DNA of 9,534 nucleotides from contig DATBKZ010000089.1 in assembly GCA_036555615.1 (NCBI GenBank), positions 1 to 9,534 on the forward strand, in the 5' to 3' direction. The notes beneath the pieces are model-generated. The model saw only the letters and a program-made list of their open reading frames with translations. It made no database searches and had not been told where the DNA came from. The translations under genes were made by a program, and so were the position numbers. This DNA comes from SG8-41 sp036555615. GTDB lineage: Bacteria; Pseudomonadota; Gammaproteobacteria; Burkholderiales; SG8-41. Below are positions 1 to 4,964 of the stretch, piece by piece. Position 1 is the first letter of the stretch; each line of letters opens with the position of its first letter.

Positions 1-63
1 GCAGGCGGCATTGCCGGCGCCGATGACGATGACATCGGGATGGCCGAATTCGGTGCTGCTCAT
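1..63 (-). CDS. N-terminus of an FAD-dependent dehydrogenase (TcuA-like), cut by window edge
   Basis: Only 21 codons are visible, from an ATG at 63-61 leftward off the window. The peptide is MSSTEFGHPDVIVIGAGNAA followed by Cys. The stretch DVIVIGAGNAA is a first beta strand plus a GxGxxA dinucleotide-binding loop, the FAD-binding start of the succinate dehydrogenase/fumarate reductase flavoprotein superfamily. The GNAA form resembles FAD-dependent tricarballylate dehydrogenases (TcuA), which oxidise tricarballylate to cis-aconitate, but this assignment comes from a short motif only. An AGGA-type ribosome binding site (AAAGGAAAGC on the minus strand) lies just before the ATG. The gene follows the NTF2-like gene on the same strand after 80 bp of mostly 7-bp-period repeats, so co-transcription is possible but not shown. 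FAD-binding oxidoreductase is fairly safe; the exact substrate is not. Confidence 0.6.
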   Translation of the reverse strand, partial: MSSTEFGHPDVIVIGAGNAAC

Positions 64-72
64 TGCTTTCCT

Positions 73-93
73 TTCAGGATTCAGGATCCAGGT
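73..93. repeat. 7-bp-period tandem repeat (TTCAGGA)
   Basis: Two exact copies of TTCAGGA (73-79 and 80-86) are followed by a degenerate third (TCCAGGT, 87-93). It lies between the FAD-dehydrogenase start and the NTF2-like stop. It is non-coding as far as can be seen, and it shares its 7-bp period with two other arrays in this window. Confidence 0.6.
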
Positions 94-111
94 TCTTCCC
101 GATGGCTTACC

Positions 112-139
112 AGTCACCGCTCACGAGTCACCCGTCACA
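112..139. repeat. 7-bp-period tandem repeat (AGTCACC-type)
   Basis: Four heptads in a row: AGTCACC, GCTCACG, AGTCACC and CGTCACA. The core TCAC is kept in all four at the same phase. It fills most of the remaining gap before the NTF2-like stop codon at 144-146. No hairpin with a T tract is visible, so it does not look like an intrinsic terminator. Confidence 0.6.
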
Positions 140-143
140 CATC

Positions 144-587
144 TTAGTGAAGTGTTTTGGGCGGCGCCGCGCGCCGCGGCTCCGGTCCCGCGGCGGCGGG
201 CGACGGCACCGGCGAAGCGTGGTGCGCGACAATGCGCCAGCCGCGCTCGGTCCGGAGGTAGACGTTGGTCGCGATCACCGGGGGGCGCGGGCGCGTCTCG
301 CCCGCAATCGTGATGTGCTCGAAGACGCTGTGCACCGCCAGCATCATGCCCTGCACCACCTGGCTCTCACGCAGCTGGAAGCGCAGCGTTTGCCCGCTCG
401 CAAAGATCTGGCGCCACGATTCGCGCACGTTCTCGACGCCGGAGATGCGCGTGCCGTTGGGGTGGACGCAATAGATCTCGTCGTCATCGGCCCAGACCGC
501 CATCATCGCCTCGAGGTCGGCCTTGGTGAGCGCTTCGTAGAACGCCGCCTCGGCGTCCTGCGGGCTGGCGTACAGCGCTTTTTTCAT
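144..587 (-). CDS. SnoaL/NTF2-like domain protein, translationally coupled to waaF
   Basis: This 147-residue cytoplasmic protein carries one NTF2-like (SnoaL-3 type) domain over about residues 8-125. Visible signs are the N-terminal helix with AFYEALTKADLEAMMAVWAD, the HPNG turn (42-45), the ISGVENVRESWRQIF helix (48-62) and the terminal strand GWRIVAHHAS (116-125). The cone-shaped fold serves many small-molecule enzymes and binding proteins, and nothing here fixes a substrate. The last 22 residues are a Pro/Ala-rich low-complexity tail, probably disordered. The ATG at 587-585 overlaps the waaF TGA at 586-584 as ATGA. No strong ribosome binding site is visible, so translation probably depends on ribosomes finishing waaF. 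It is likely the same operon as waaF, but a role in LPS synthesis is not implied by the sequence. Confidence 0.85.
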   Translation of the reverse strand: MKKALYASPQDAEAAFYEALTKADLEAMMAVWADDDEIYCVHPNGTRISGVENVRESWRQIFASGQTLRFQLRESQVVQGMMLAVHSVFEHITIAGETRPRPPVIATNVYLRTERGWRIVAHHASPVPSPAAAGPEPRRAAPPKTLH

Positions 588-1597
588 CTCGAAATTCTAT
601 CAAAATCGACCGCGGCGAGAACGCGGTCGGGCGTCAACTGCATCATGCAGTTGAAGTGGCCGAGCGGGCATTCGCGCTTGAAGCAGGGGCTGCACGGCAG
701 ATCGAGCTTGAGGATGCGGGCATCGGGCGACAGCGGGGGCGTGAATCCCGGACTGGTGGAGCCGTAGAGGGCGATGAGAGGCCTCCCGACCGCCGCCGCC
801 ACGTGCATCAGTCCCGAGTCGTTGCTGACGACGAGCGAAGCGGACGCGAGCAGATCGATGGCTTCGGCCAGCGTGGTCTCGCCGCACAGGTTGCGGCAGA
901 CGCCGCCCGAATGCTGCGCGATCTGCGCGCCCGCCTCGCGGTCGTTTCTCGAGCCGATCAGCCACACCGCGCAGCCGTGCGCGGCAATCCCCTGCGCAAG
1001 CTCCCCGAAATAGCGCGCGGGCCAGCGCTTGGACGGCCCGTACTCCGCGCCCGGGCACAGCGCTGCTGCGGGCCGGCCGCGGTCGAGGCCGAGCCGCGCG
1101 AGGAGCGCGCGCCGCACCGAATCATCGACGCGCAGCGCAGCCGAGGGCAGCGGCTGCCGCAACGGCTCGCCCCGCGGCAGACCGAGGGCCGCGTAGCGCT
1201 GCGCCATCTGCGGCAGGCGTTCCCGATCGAGCTTGCGCGCGTCGCTCAATATCCAGTGCCGCAACTCCCCGATGTAGCCGGTCCGGACGGGGATCCCGGC
1301 GAAAAACGGCGCGAGCGCGGACTTGAAGGTGTTGGGAAGGACGATCGCCTGATCGTAGCCTTCTCGAGCGAGGGCGCGCCCGAGGCGGCGGCGCTCGCCG
1401 AGCTTCAAGTCGCCATGGGCGAACGGGCTCTCGATCGCCCGCCGCACCTCGGGCATGCGCTCGAGGAGGGAAGACGTCCAGCGCGGCGCCAGCACGTCGA
1501 GCGCAAGTCCGGCATGGCGCGCGTGCAGCAGCTTGAAGAGCGGCTGCGCCAGCACCGTGTCGCCGACCCAGGACGGACCCACAACCAATATGCGCAT
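584..1597 (-). CDS. waaF: ADP-heptose:LPS heptosyltransferase II
   Basis: WaaF transfers the second L-glycero-D-manno-heptose from ADP-heptose to the first heptose of the LPS inner core on the cytoplasmic side of the inner membrane. The protein has 337 residues (E. coli WaaF 348) and belongs to glycosyltransferase family 9. Visible marks are the N-terminal GPSWVGDTVLAQPL with the expected catalytic Asp at residue 13, the CPGAEYGPSKRWP nucleotide-sugar segment (181-193), SNDSGLMHVAAA (258-269), LYGSTSPGFTPP (277-288) and the cysteine-rich CSPCFKRECPLGHFNC (302-317) typical of WaaF rather than WaaC. An AAGGA lies nine bases before the ATG on the minus strand. The upstream gap holds a 7-bp repeat array. 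Downstream the stop codon overlaps the NTF2-like start. The assignment is firm. Confidence 0.95.
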   Translation of the reverse strand: MRILVVGPSWVGDTVLAQPLFKLLHARHAGLALDVLAPRWTSSLLERMPEVRRAIESPFAHGDLKLGERRRLGRALAREGYDQAIVLPNTFKSALAPFFAGIPVRTGYIGELRHWILSDARKLDRERLPQMAQRYAALGLPRGEPLRQPLPSAALRVDDSVRRALLARLGLDRGRPAAALCPGAEYGPSKRWPARYFGELAQGIAAHGCAVWLIGSRNDREAGAQIAQHSGGVCRNLCGETTLAEAIDLLASASLVVSNDSGLMHVAAAVGRPLIALYGSTSPGFTPPLSPDARILKLDLPCSPCFKRECPLGHFNCMMQLTPDRVLAAVDFDRISR

Positions 1598-1616
1598 GGT
1601 TGCGGGTCCTTAGGAG

Positions 1617-1644
1617 GAATGAGGGATGAGGGATGAGGGATGAG
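1617..1644. repeat. 7-bp-period tandem repeat (GGATGAG)
   Basis: Three exact GGATGAG copies (1624-1644) follow one degenerate copy, GAATGAG (1617-1623). The minus-strand reading is CTCATCC. The array ends a few bases before the waaF ribosome binding site (AAGGA complement near 1607-1611), so it sits in the waaF leader if transcription comes through from ilvE. A lone CCTCATCC occurs nearby at 1689-1696. Confidence 0.75.
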
Positions 1645-1665
1645 AAAGAACTGACATGAGGTCCT

Positions 1666-1726
1666 GTCCCGCTTCTTGTTACCCTTCGCCCTCATCCTTG
1701 GAGGCGGGACCCGATCAGTGTCCCGC
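1666..1726. repeat. GTCCCGC / GCGGGAC / GTCCCGC set of alternative hairpins at a gene end
   Basis: GTCCCGC at 1666-1672 and at 1720-1726 can each pair with the single GCGGGAC at 1704-1710. The right-hand pair encloses a 9-nt loop and spans the zinc-finger gene stop codon (1715-1717). The left-hand pair encloses 31 nt. The two pairings exclude each other. No T tract follows on the minus strand, so a classical intrinsic terminator is not supported. The hairpin could still slow or protect the mRNA between the zinc-finger gene and waaF. The perfect 7-bp complementarity is seen; any function is inference. Confidence 0.4.
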
Positions 1727-1915
1727 CGTGGCGCCGCCCTTGAGGAGATACTTCGTGCCGCAGTACGGGCAGAGCGCCTCGCCGGTCTGCTCGATCGGCA
1801 GGAACACGCGCGGGTGCGCGTTCCACAGAGCCATGGACGGCATCGGGCAGTGCAGCGGCAGATCCGCGGACGTGACCTCGATCACGCGCTCCTTGTTTTC
1901 GGTTTGCCCAGGCAT
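1715..1915 (-). CDS. Small CHCC zinc-finger protein (zf-CHCC family)
   Basis: The 66-residue product carries a single zinc site of the CHCC type, Cys23-x10-His34-x14-Cys49-x2-Cys52, in the context LHCPMP, NAHPRVFLPI and LCPYCGTKY. This matches the zf-CHCC family, which in mitochondria includes the zinc-binding complex I accessory subunit NDUFS6. The bacterial members are mostly uncharacterised. I chose ATG 1915 because the protein then begins with a short polar lead before RVIEVTSADLPLHCP, as relatives do. A GTG at 1963 would add 16 residues (AWPLPPHPASNHSVH region) and a GTG at 1921 would add two. No start has a clear ribosome binding site. The gene lies 81 bp after ilvE on the same strand and precedes waaF, an order common in betaproteobacteria. 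Codon use is like its neighbours. Confidence 0.85.
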   Translation of the reverse strand: MPGQTENKERVIEVTSADLPLHCPMPSMALWNAHPRVFLPIEQTGEALCPYCGTKYLLKGGATAGH

Positions 1916-1996
1916 ATGCACTGAATGGTTCGAAGCCGGATGCGGGGGAAGCGGCCAGGCCACGAAAGGTCTGGCGGACGGGGCCCGCTTCGCCGC

Positions 1997-2926
1997 TCAG
2001 GTCGCGACCGGCGTGAGCCAGTCGCGGTACTTGTCCGATTTCCCGGTGACGCAGTCGAAGAACGTCTTCTGCAGCTTTTCCGTGACGGGCCCGCGCTTGC
2101 CGCTGCCGATAAGGCGGTTGTCGAGCTCGCGGATCGGCGTCACTTCGGCCGCCGTGCCGGTGAAAAACGCCTCGTCGGCGCAGTAGACCTCGTCGCGGGT
2201 GATGCGCTTGGCGAGAACGGGCATGCCGAAATCCTGCGCGATGCGGACCACCGAGTCGCGCGTGATGCCCGCGAGCGCCGAGGTCAGCTCCGGCTCATAG
2301 AGCGTTCCGTCGCACACGATGAAGATGTTCTCGCCCGAGCCTTCGGCCACGAATCCGTCCACGTCGAGGAGCAGCGCCTCATCGTATCCGTCCTGCGCCG
2401 CCTCCTGGTGCGCCAGGATGGAGTTCATGTAGGTGCCGACGGACTTGGCCCGGCACATCGTGACGTTCACATGGTGGCGCACGTAGGAGGAGGTCTTGAC
2501 CCGGATGCCGCGCTCGAGCGCCTCCGCCCCGAGGTACGCGCCCCACGGCCAGGCGGCGATGGCGACGTGCACGCTTACGTTCTTTGCGGAGATGCCCATG
2601 GCTTCCGACCCGTAGAACGCGATCGGGCGGATATAGCAGGCCTCCAGGCGGTTGGCGCGCACCACCTCCTTCTGCGCCTCGATCAGCGTCCGCTTGTCGT
2701 AGGGCATCGGCATGCCATTGATGTGTGCCGAGCGGAACAGGCGGTCGGTATGCTCGCGCAGGCGGAAGATCGCGGTCCCGTTCACCGTCTTGTATGCGCG
2801 CACGCCTTCGAAAACCCCCATGCCGTAATGCAGCGTGTGGGTGAGGACATGCGTGGTCGCATTGCGCCAGGGCACGAGCTTGCCGTCGTACCAGATGTGC
2901 CCGTCGCGATCGGCCATCGAGGCCAT
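1997..2926 (-). CDS. ilvE: Branched-chain amino acid aminotransferase
   Basis: IlvE is a PLP-dependent class IV aminotransferase that interconverts Val, Leu and Ile with their 2-oxo acids using glutamate/2-oxoglutarate, the last step of branched-chain amino acid synthesis in the cytoplasm. The product has 309 residues, the same as E. coli IlvE. Seen are HTLHYGMGVFEGVRAY (30-45), the Schiff-base lysine Lys161 in CRAKSVGTYMNSI, VAEGSGENIFIV (193-204) before the phosphate-binding region, GITRDSV (220-226) and FFTGTAAEVTPI (254-265). The ATG at 2926 has a GGAG seven bases upstream; an internal ATG at 2917 has none as good. A sigma70-type promoter lies just upstream. It is probably the first gene of a leftward operon with the zinc-finger gene and waaF. 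The call is secure; it could also act on related amino acids. Confidence 0.95.
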   Translation of the reverse strand: MASMADRDGHIWYDGKLVPWRNATTHVLTHTLHYGMGVFEGVRAYKTVNGTAIFRLREHTDRLFRSAHINGMPMPYDKRTLIEAQKEVVRANRLEACYIRPIAFYGSEAMGISAKNVSVHVAIAAWPWGAYLGAEALERGIRVKTSSYVRHHVNVTMCRAKSVGTYMNSILAHQEAAQDGYDEALLLDVDGFVAEGSGENIFIVCDGTLYEPELTSALAGITRDSVVRIAQDFGMPVLAKRITRDEVYCADEAFFTGTAAEVTPIRELDNRLIGSGKRGPVTEKLQKTFFDCVTGKSDKYRDWLTPVAT

Positions 2927-2950
2927 GAAGACGCTCCGATGAAAGCCGCT

Positions 2951-2980
2951 ATTCTAGCGGGTTTGGAGTTCCGCGTTCAA
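2951..2980 (-). promoter_or_regulatory. Sigma70-type promoter of ilvE
   Basis: On the minus strand, TTGAAC (2980-2975) is followed after 18 bp by TAGAAT (2956-2951). Transcription would start near 2944, giving a leader of about 18 nt that holds the GGAG ribosome binding site (2937-2934) before the ATG at 2926. The -10 box is embedded in the inverted repeat CCGCTATTCTAGCGG (2946-2960, 6-bp arms, 3-nt spacer), which could be an operator. The boxes are seen; activity is inferred. Confidence 0.6.
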
Positions 2981-3177
2981 AGCTCGTGTGCCCCCGTTCC
3001 GGGGCCGAGCGTCGCGCGGAGCCGGGCTGCGCACGCCTCCGGTTTCGTCTCCCGTACCGGTAATGCATCACAGTCAGTTGCGGCTGGCAGTCGGCGCAAT
3101 ACGCAAGTAGAATTGCACCACGTTCGCTGCCGTTGAGCGGGCCTCCGTTCCGGCTTCGGGCATTCTAGGGAGAAGCG
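2981..3177. other. Remainder of the ilvE / cyclase divergent intergenic region
   Basis: I see no gene here. It holds the upstream region of the cyclase, including a possible -10 (TAGAAT, 3108-3113) without a convincing -35 at normal spacing, and the cyclase ribosome binding site AGGGAGA (about 3168-3174) before the ATG at 3178. I saw no recognisable cAMP-CRP site by eye. Confidence 0.4.
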
Positions 3178-4497
3178 ATGGCGCGTGATGCAGGCAACTG
3201 GCTGGTACTGCTCGGCCAGCGCGTCATTTCCAGCACGGACAGCGAGCAGGAAAAGCTCAACAAGACCCTGGCCATCTTCGCCTCCGGGTTGATGGGCTTC
3301 GGCGCGATGCTGTGGCTCGCCATCTACTGGGCCATGGGCATCAAGTTCTCCGCCACGGTGCCGTTTAGCTACCTCCTGCTCTCGGCGGGCTCGCTCATGC
3401 TCTACCTGTGGAAGCGCAATTTCGAGCTGTTCCGCTTCATCCAGGTGAGTCTCTTCCTGTTCGTGCCGTTCATCATGCAGTGGAGCATTGGCAGCTACGT
3501 GAGCTCCTCCGGCGTGATGCTGTGGGCGCTGCTTGCGCCGGTGGGCGTCATGATCTTCCAGGGCCCGCGCGAGTCGCTGCCGTGGTTCTTCGCCTACATC
3601 GTGATGACGGCGATCTCCGGGTTCTTCGACTACTACCTTGGCGACGGCGAGCAGCAGGGCGTCACCATGCAGTCGGTCGCCGTGTTCTTCTCGCTGAACT
3701 TCGCCGCGGTGTCCACCATCGTCTATCTGCTGATCAGCTACTTCGTCAACCAGCGCGACAAGCTGCAGGCGCGGATCGACGAGCAGTACAAGCTGCTCCA
3801 GGAAGAGCAGCAGAAATCCGAGCGGCTGCTGCTCAACATCCTGCCGGGCCCGATCGCGCAGCGCCTGAAGGAGCAGCATGCGACCATCGCCGACGGCTTT
3901 TCCGATGTGACGGTCATGTTCGCCGACATCATCAATTTCACGCGGCTCTCGGAGGAGATGCCGCCCAAGTTCATGGTGACGCTGCTGAACGAGGTGTTCT
4001 CGCATTTCGACCAGCTTGCCGAGAAGCACGGCCTGGAGAAGATCAAGACGATCGGGGATGCCTACATGGTCGCGGGCGGCCTCGACGAGCACCACCAGAG
4101 ACCCGGGGCGGGTGACCCGCACCGCGATTACTGCACGGCGATCTGCAACATGGCGACCGAGATGCGCGACTACATGGAAACGCTTTCCGGAATCCGGCGG
4201 GCGCGGCTGCAGATCCACGTCGGCATCGGCACCGGCCCGGTGGTGGCGGGGGTGATCGGGATGAAGAAATTCATCTACGACCTGTGGGGCGACACCGTCA
4301 ACATCGCGAGCCGCGTCACCGAGCAGGCGGGCCCCAGCATGATACTGGTGGATGCCACGACCTACCGCCGGGTGCGCGGCGAGTACGATTTCGAGGGCCC
4401 GCAGTCAATCCAGGTCAAGGGCAAGGGCGAGATCACCGTCTACCGCCTGCTGGGCCGCAAGACGCAGGCTGCCGAGGCGGCAAGCGCCGGCGCCTGA
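3178..4497 (+). CDS. Membrane-anchored class III adenylate cyclase
   Basis: This 439-residue protein should make cAMP from ATP. Residues 1-30 are cytoplasmic. Six hydrophobic helices follow (about 31-52, 61-78, 84-103, 108-127, 134-152 and 163-190), then a coiled-coil linker (191-220) with the signalling-helix end LLLNILPGPIAQRLK, then the catalytic domain from about 240. All class III residues are present: metal aspartates Asp250 (VMFADIINFTRLS) and Asp294 (KTIGDAYM), the adenine-selecting Lys290 and Asp368 (IYDLWGD), and the transition-state pair Asn375 and Arg379 (TVNIASR). The Lys/Asp pair argues for adenylate rather than guanylate cyclase. With one domain per chain it should work as a homodimer. 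The loop after AGGLDEHH (301-317) is a little longer than usual and Gly/Pro/His-rich. The start has AGGGAGA upstream. The gene is divergent from ilvE and convergent with glnE. The membrane part has no periplasmic sensor domain of note, so its signal is unknown. Confidence 0.92.
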   Translation: MARDAGNWLVLLGQRVISSTDSEQEKLNKTLAIFASGLMGFGAMLWLAIYWAMGIKFSATVPFSYLLLSAGSLMLYLWKRNFELFRFIQVSLFLFVPFIMQWSIGSYVSSSGVMLWALLAPVGVMIFQGPRESLPWFFAYIVMTAISGFFDYYLGDGEQQGVTMQSVAVFFSLNFAAVSTIVYLLISYFVNQRDKLQARIDEQYKLLQEEQQKSERLLLNILPGPIAQRLKEQHATIADGFSDVTVMFADIINFTRLSEEMPPKFMVTLLNEVFSHFDQLAEKHGLEKIKTIGDAYMVAGGLDEHHQRPGAGDPHRDYCTAICNMATEMRDYMETLSGIRRARLQIHVGIGTGPVVAGVIGMKKFIYDLWGDTVNIASRVTEQAGPSMILVDATTYRRVRGEYDFEGPQSIQVKGKGEITVYRLLGRKTQAAEAASAGA

Positions 4498-4507
4498 CAA
4501 CAGCCGT

Positions 4508-4519
4508 TTCTCGTTACTC
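4508..4519 (+). repeat. Left copy of a 12-bp direct repeat flanking the structured element
   Basis: TTCTCGTTACTC occurs here and again at 4950-4961, 442 bp apart, just outside the inverted ends of the palindromic element. It begins 11 bases after the cyclase stop codon. It may be a target-site duplication left by insertion. Read as heptads (GTTTCTC, GTTACTC) it could instead belong to the 7-bp repeat style seen elsewhere in the window. Confidence 0.5.
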
Positions 4520-4610
4520 AAACCTATCTCGAAAACCCCGTCGTTCGCATTTCGACTCCGACCGTTCATGCTGAGAGTGGCGCGTTTGCCGCGGGGCGGG
4601 TCCTGTCAGA

Positions 4611-4719
4611 GCGGTCGTGATCTTCTCCGGATTTCCCCGCCCACCTGGTCAATTGATCAGGACAACTCCCTAATAGAGCCAGTACCAGTACCGGAAATCC
4701 GGAACCAGATCCCAACCGC
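4611..4719. repeat. Left-arm stem-loop unit of the palindromic element
   Basis: The outer stem is 4611-4623 paired with 4707-4719 (GCGGTCGTGATCT against AGATCCCAACCGC, 11 of 13 pairs). The inner stem is 4626-4636 with 4693-4703 (TCCGGATTTCC with GGAAATCCGGA, perfect 11 bp). The terminal loop is 56 nt (4637-4692) and contains a near-palindrome CCTGGTCAATTGATCAGG (4644-4661) and a doubled CAGTAC. Confidence 0.65.
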
Positions 4720-4766
4720 TCCGCCACCCGGCCCGCGGGTGTGCTGAGGTGCGCGGGTGGCAGAAG

Positions 4767-4872
4767 GGTCGGGGTTTGATCCGAGGCTTCCGGTACCGGT
4801 ACTGACTCCAGATAACGCGATGGCCAAGTCAATTGCCTGGATGCGCGGGAAGCCTCGGAGCGGGCCCCGACC
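4767..4872. repeat. Right-arm stem-loop unit of the palindromic element (inverted, diverged copy)
   Basis: The outer stem is 4767-4774 with 4865-4872 (GGTCGGGG with CCCCGACC, perfect 8 bp). The inner stem is 4780-4791 with 4848-4859 (TCCGAGGCTTCC with GGAAGCCTCGGA, perfect 12 bp). The loop is again 56 nt (4792-4847) and holds CAATTG and GGTACCGGTACTG. The inner stem differs from the left unit in sequence, but both sides have changed so that pairing is kept. Confidence 0.65.
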
Positions 4873-4949
4873 GTTCTGACAGGACCCGCGCTGCGCCGTC
4901 TGTCTCGGGTGCATGCTCAAACCGCTCCGTGGATGTCTTTTGAGATGGG

Positions 4950-4961
4950 TTCTCGTTACTC
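4950..4961 (+). repeat. Right copy of the 12-bp direct repeat
   Basis: TTCTCGTTACTC, identical to 4508-4519, ends three bases before the glnE stop codon (4965-4967). If the interval between the copies is removed, the cyclase and glnE would end about 25 bp apart, a normal spacing for convergent genes. Confidence 0.5.
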
Positions 4962-4964
4962 TCT

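Larger units (their letters stand above)
4520..4950. repeat. Large imperfect palindromic structured element between convergent genes
   Basis: This is about 430 bp of non-coding DNA symmetrical about position 4742. Matched inverted blocks from outside in are: AACCTATCTC (4521-4530) with GAGATGGGTT (4942-4951), 9 of 10; a 21-bp block beginning GCGGGTCCTGTCAGA (4596-4616) with 4869-4889, 20 of 21; CAATTG with its CCwGG flank (about 4644-4656 and 4829-4840); CAGTACCAGTACCGGAA (4680-4696) with 4788-4804, 16 of 17; and central GCCACCCG (4723-4730) with CGGGTGGC (4754-4761). The arms are diverged, with small indels, so this is not a recent duplication. Each arm also forms its own hairpin (listed separately). 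No protein of recognisable family is encoded. Sitting between two gene 3' ends, it may act as a two-way transcription barrier. Candidate classes are a MITE, a BIME/REP-like pair or a structured RNA. I do not recognise the family. Confidence 0.75.

Noticed and set aside
656..1636. A 326-codon plus-strand frame opposite waaF
   Set aside because: No motifs. The minus strand encodes a full-length WaaF.
1925..3136. A 403-codon plus-strand frame over ilvE and its promoter
   Set aside because: Antisense shadow of ilvE; Arg/His-rich, no recognisable family, and it runs through the divergent promoter.
2977..4218. A 413-codon minus-strand frame opposite the cyclase
   Set aside because: Charged low-complexity product opposite a cyclase with intact catalytic residues; a composition artefact.
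4680..4804. Integron attC site
   Set aside because: The palindromic form prompted the idea, but I see no attC core GTT/AAC box pair in the right layout, no cassette gene beside it and no integrase in view.
4596..4889. Ordinary rho-independent terminator for the cyclase and glnE
   Set aside because: The inverted repeats are strong, but no T tract follows any of the stems on either strand. A blocking role remains possible through the large fold only.
4520..4950. CRISPR array or insertion sequence with transposase
   Set aside because: There are no regularly spaced direct repeats with unique spacers and no transposase-like frame in the interval.
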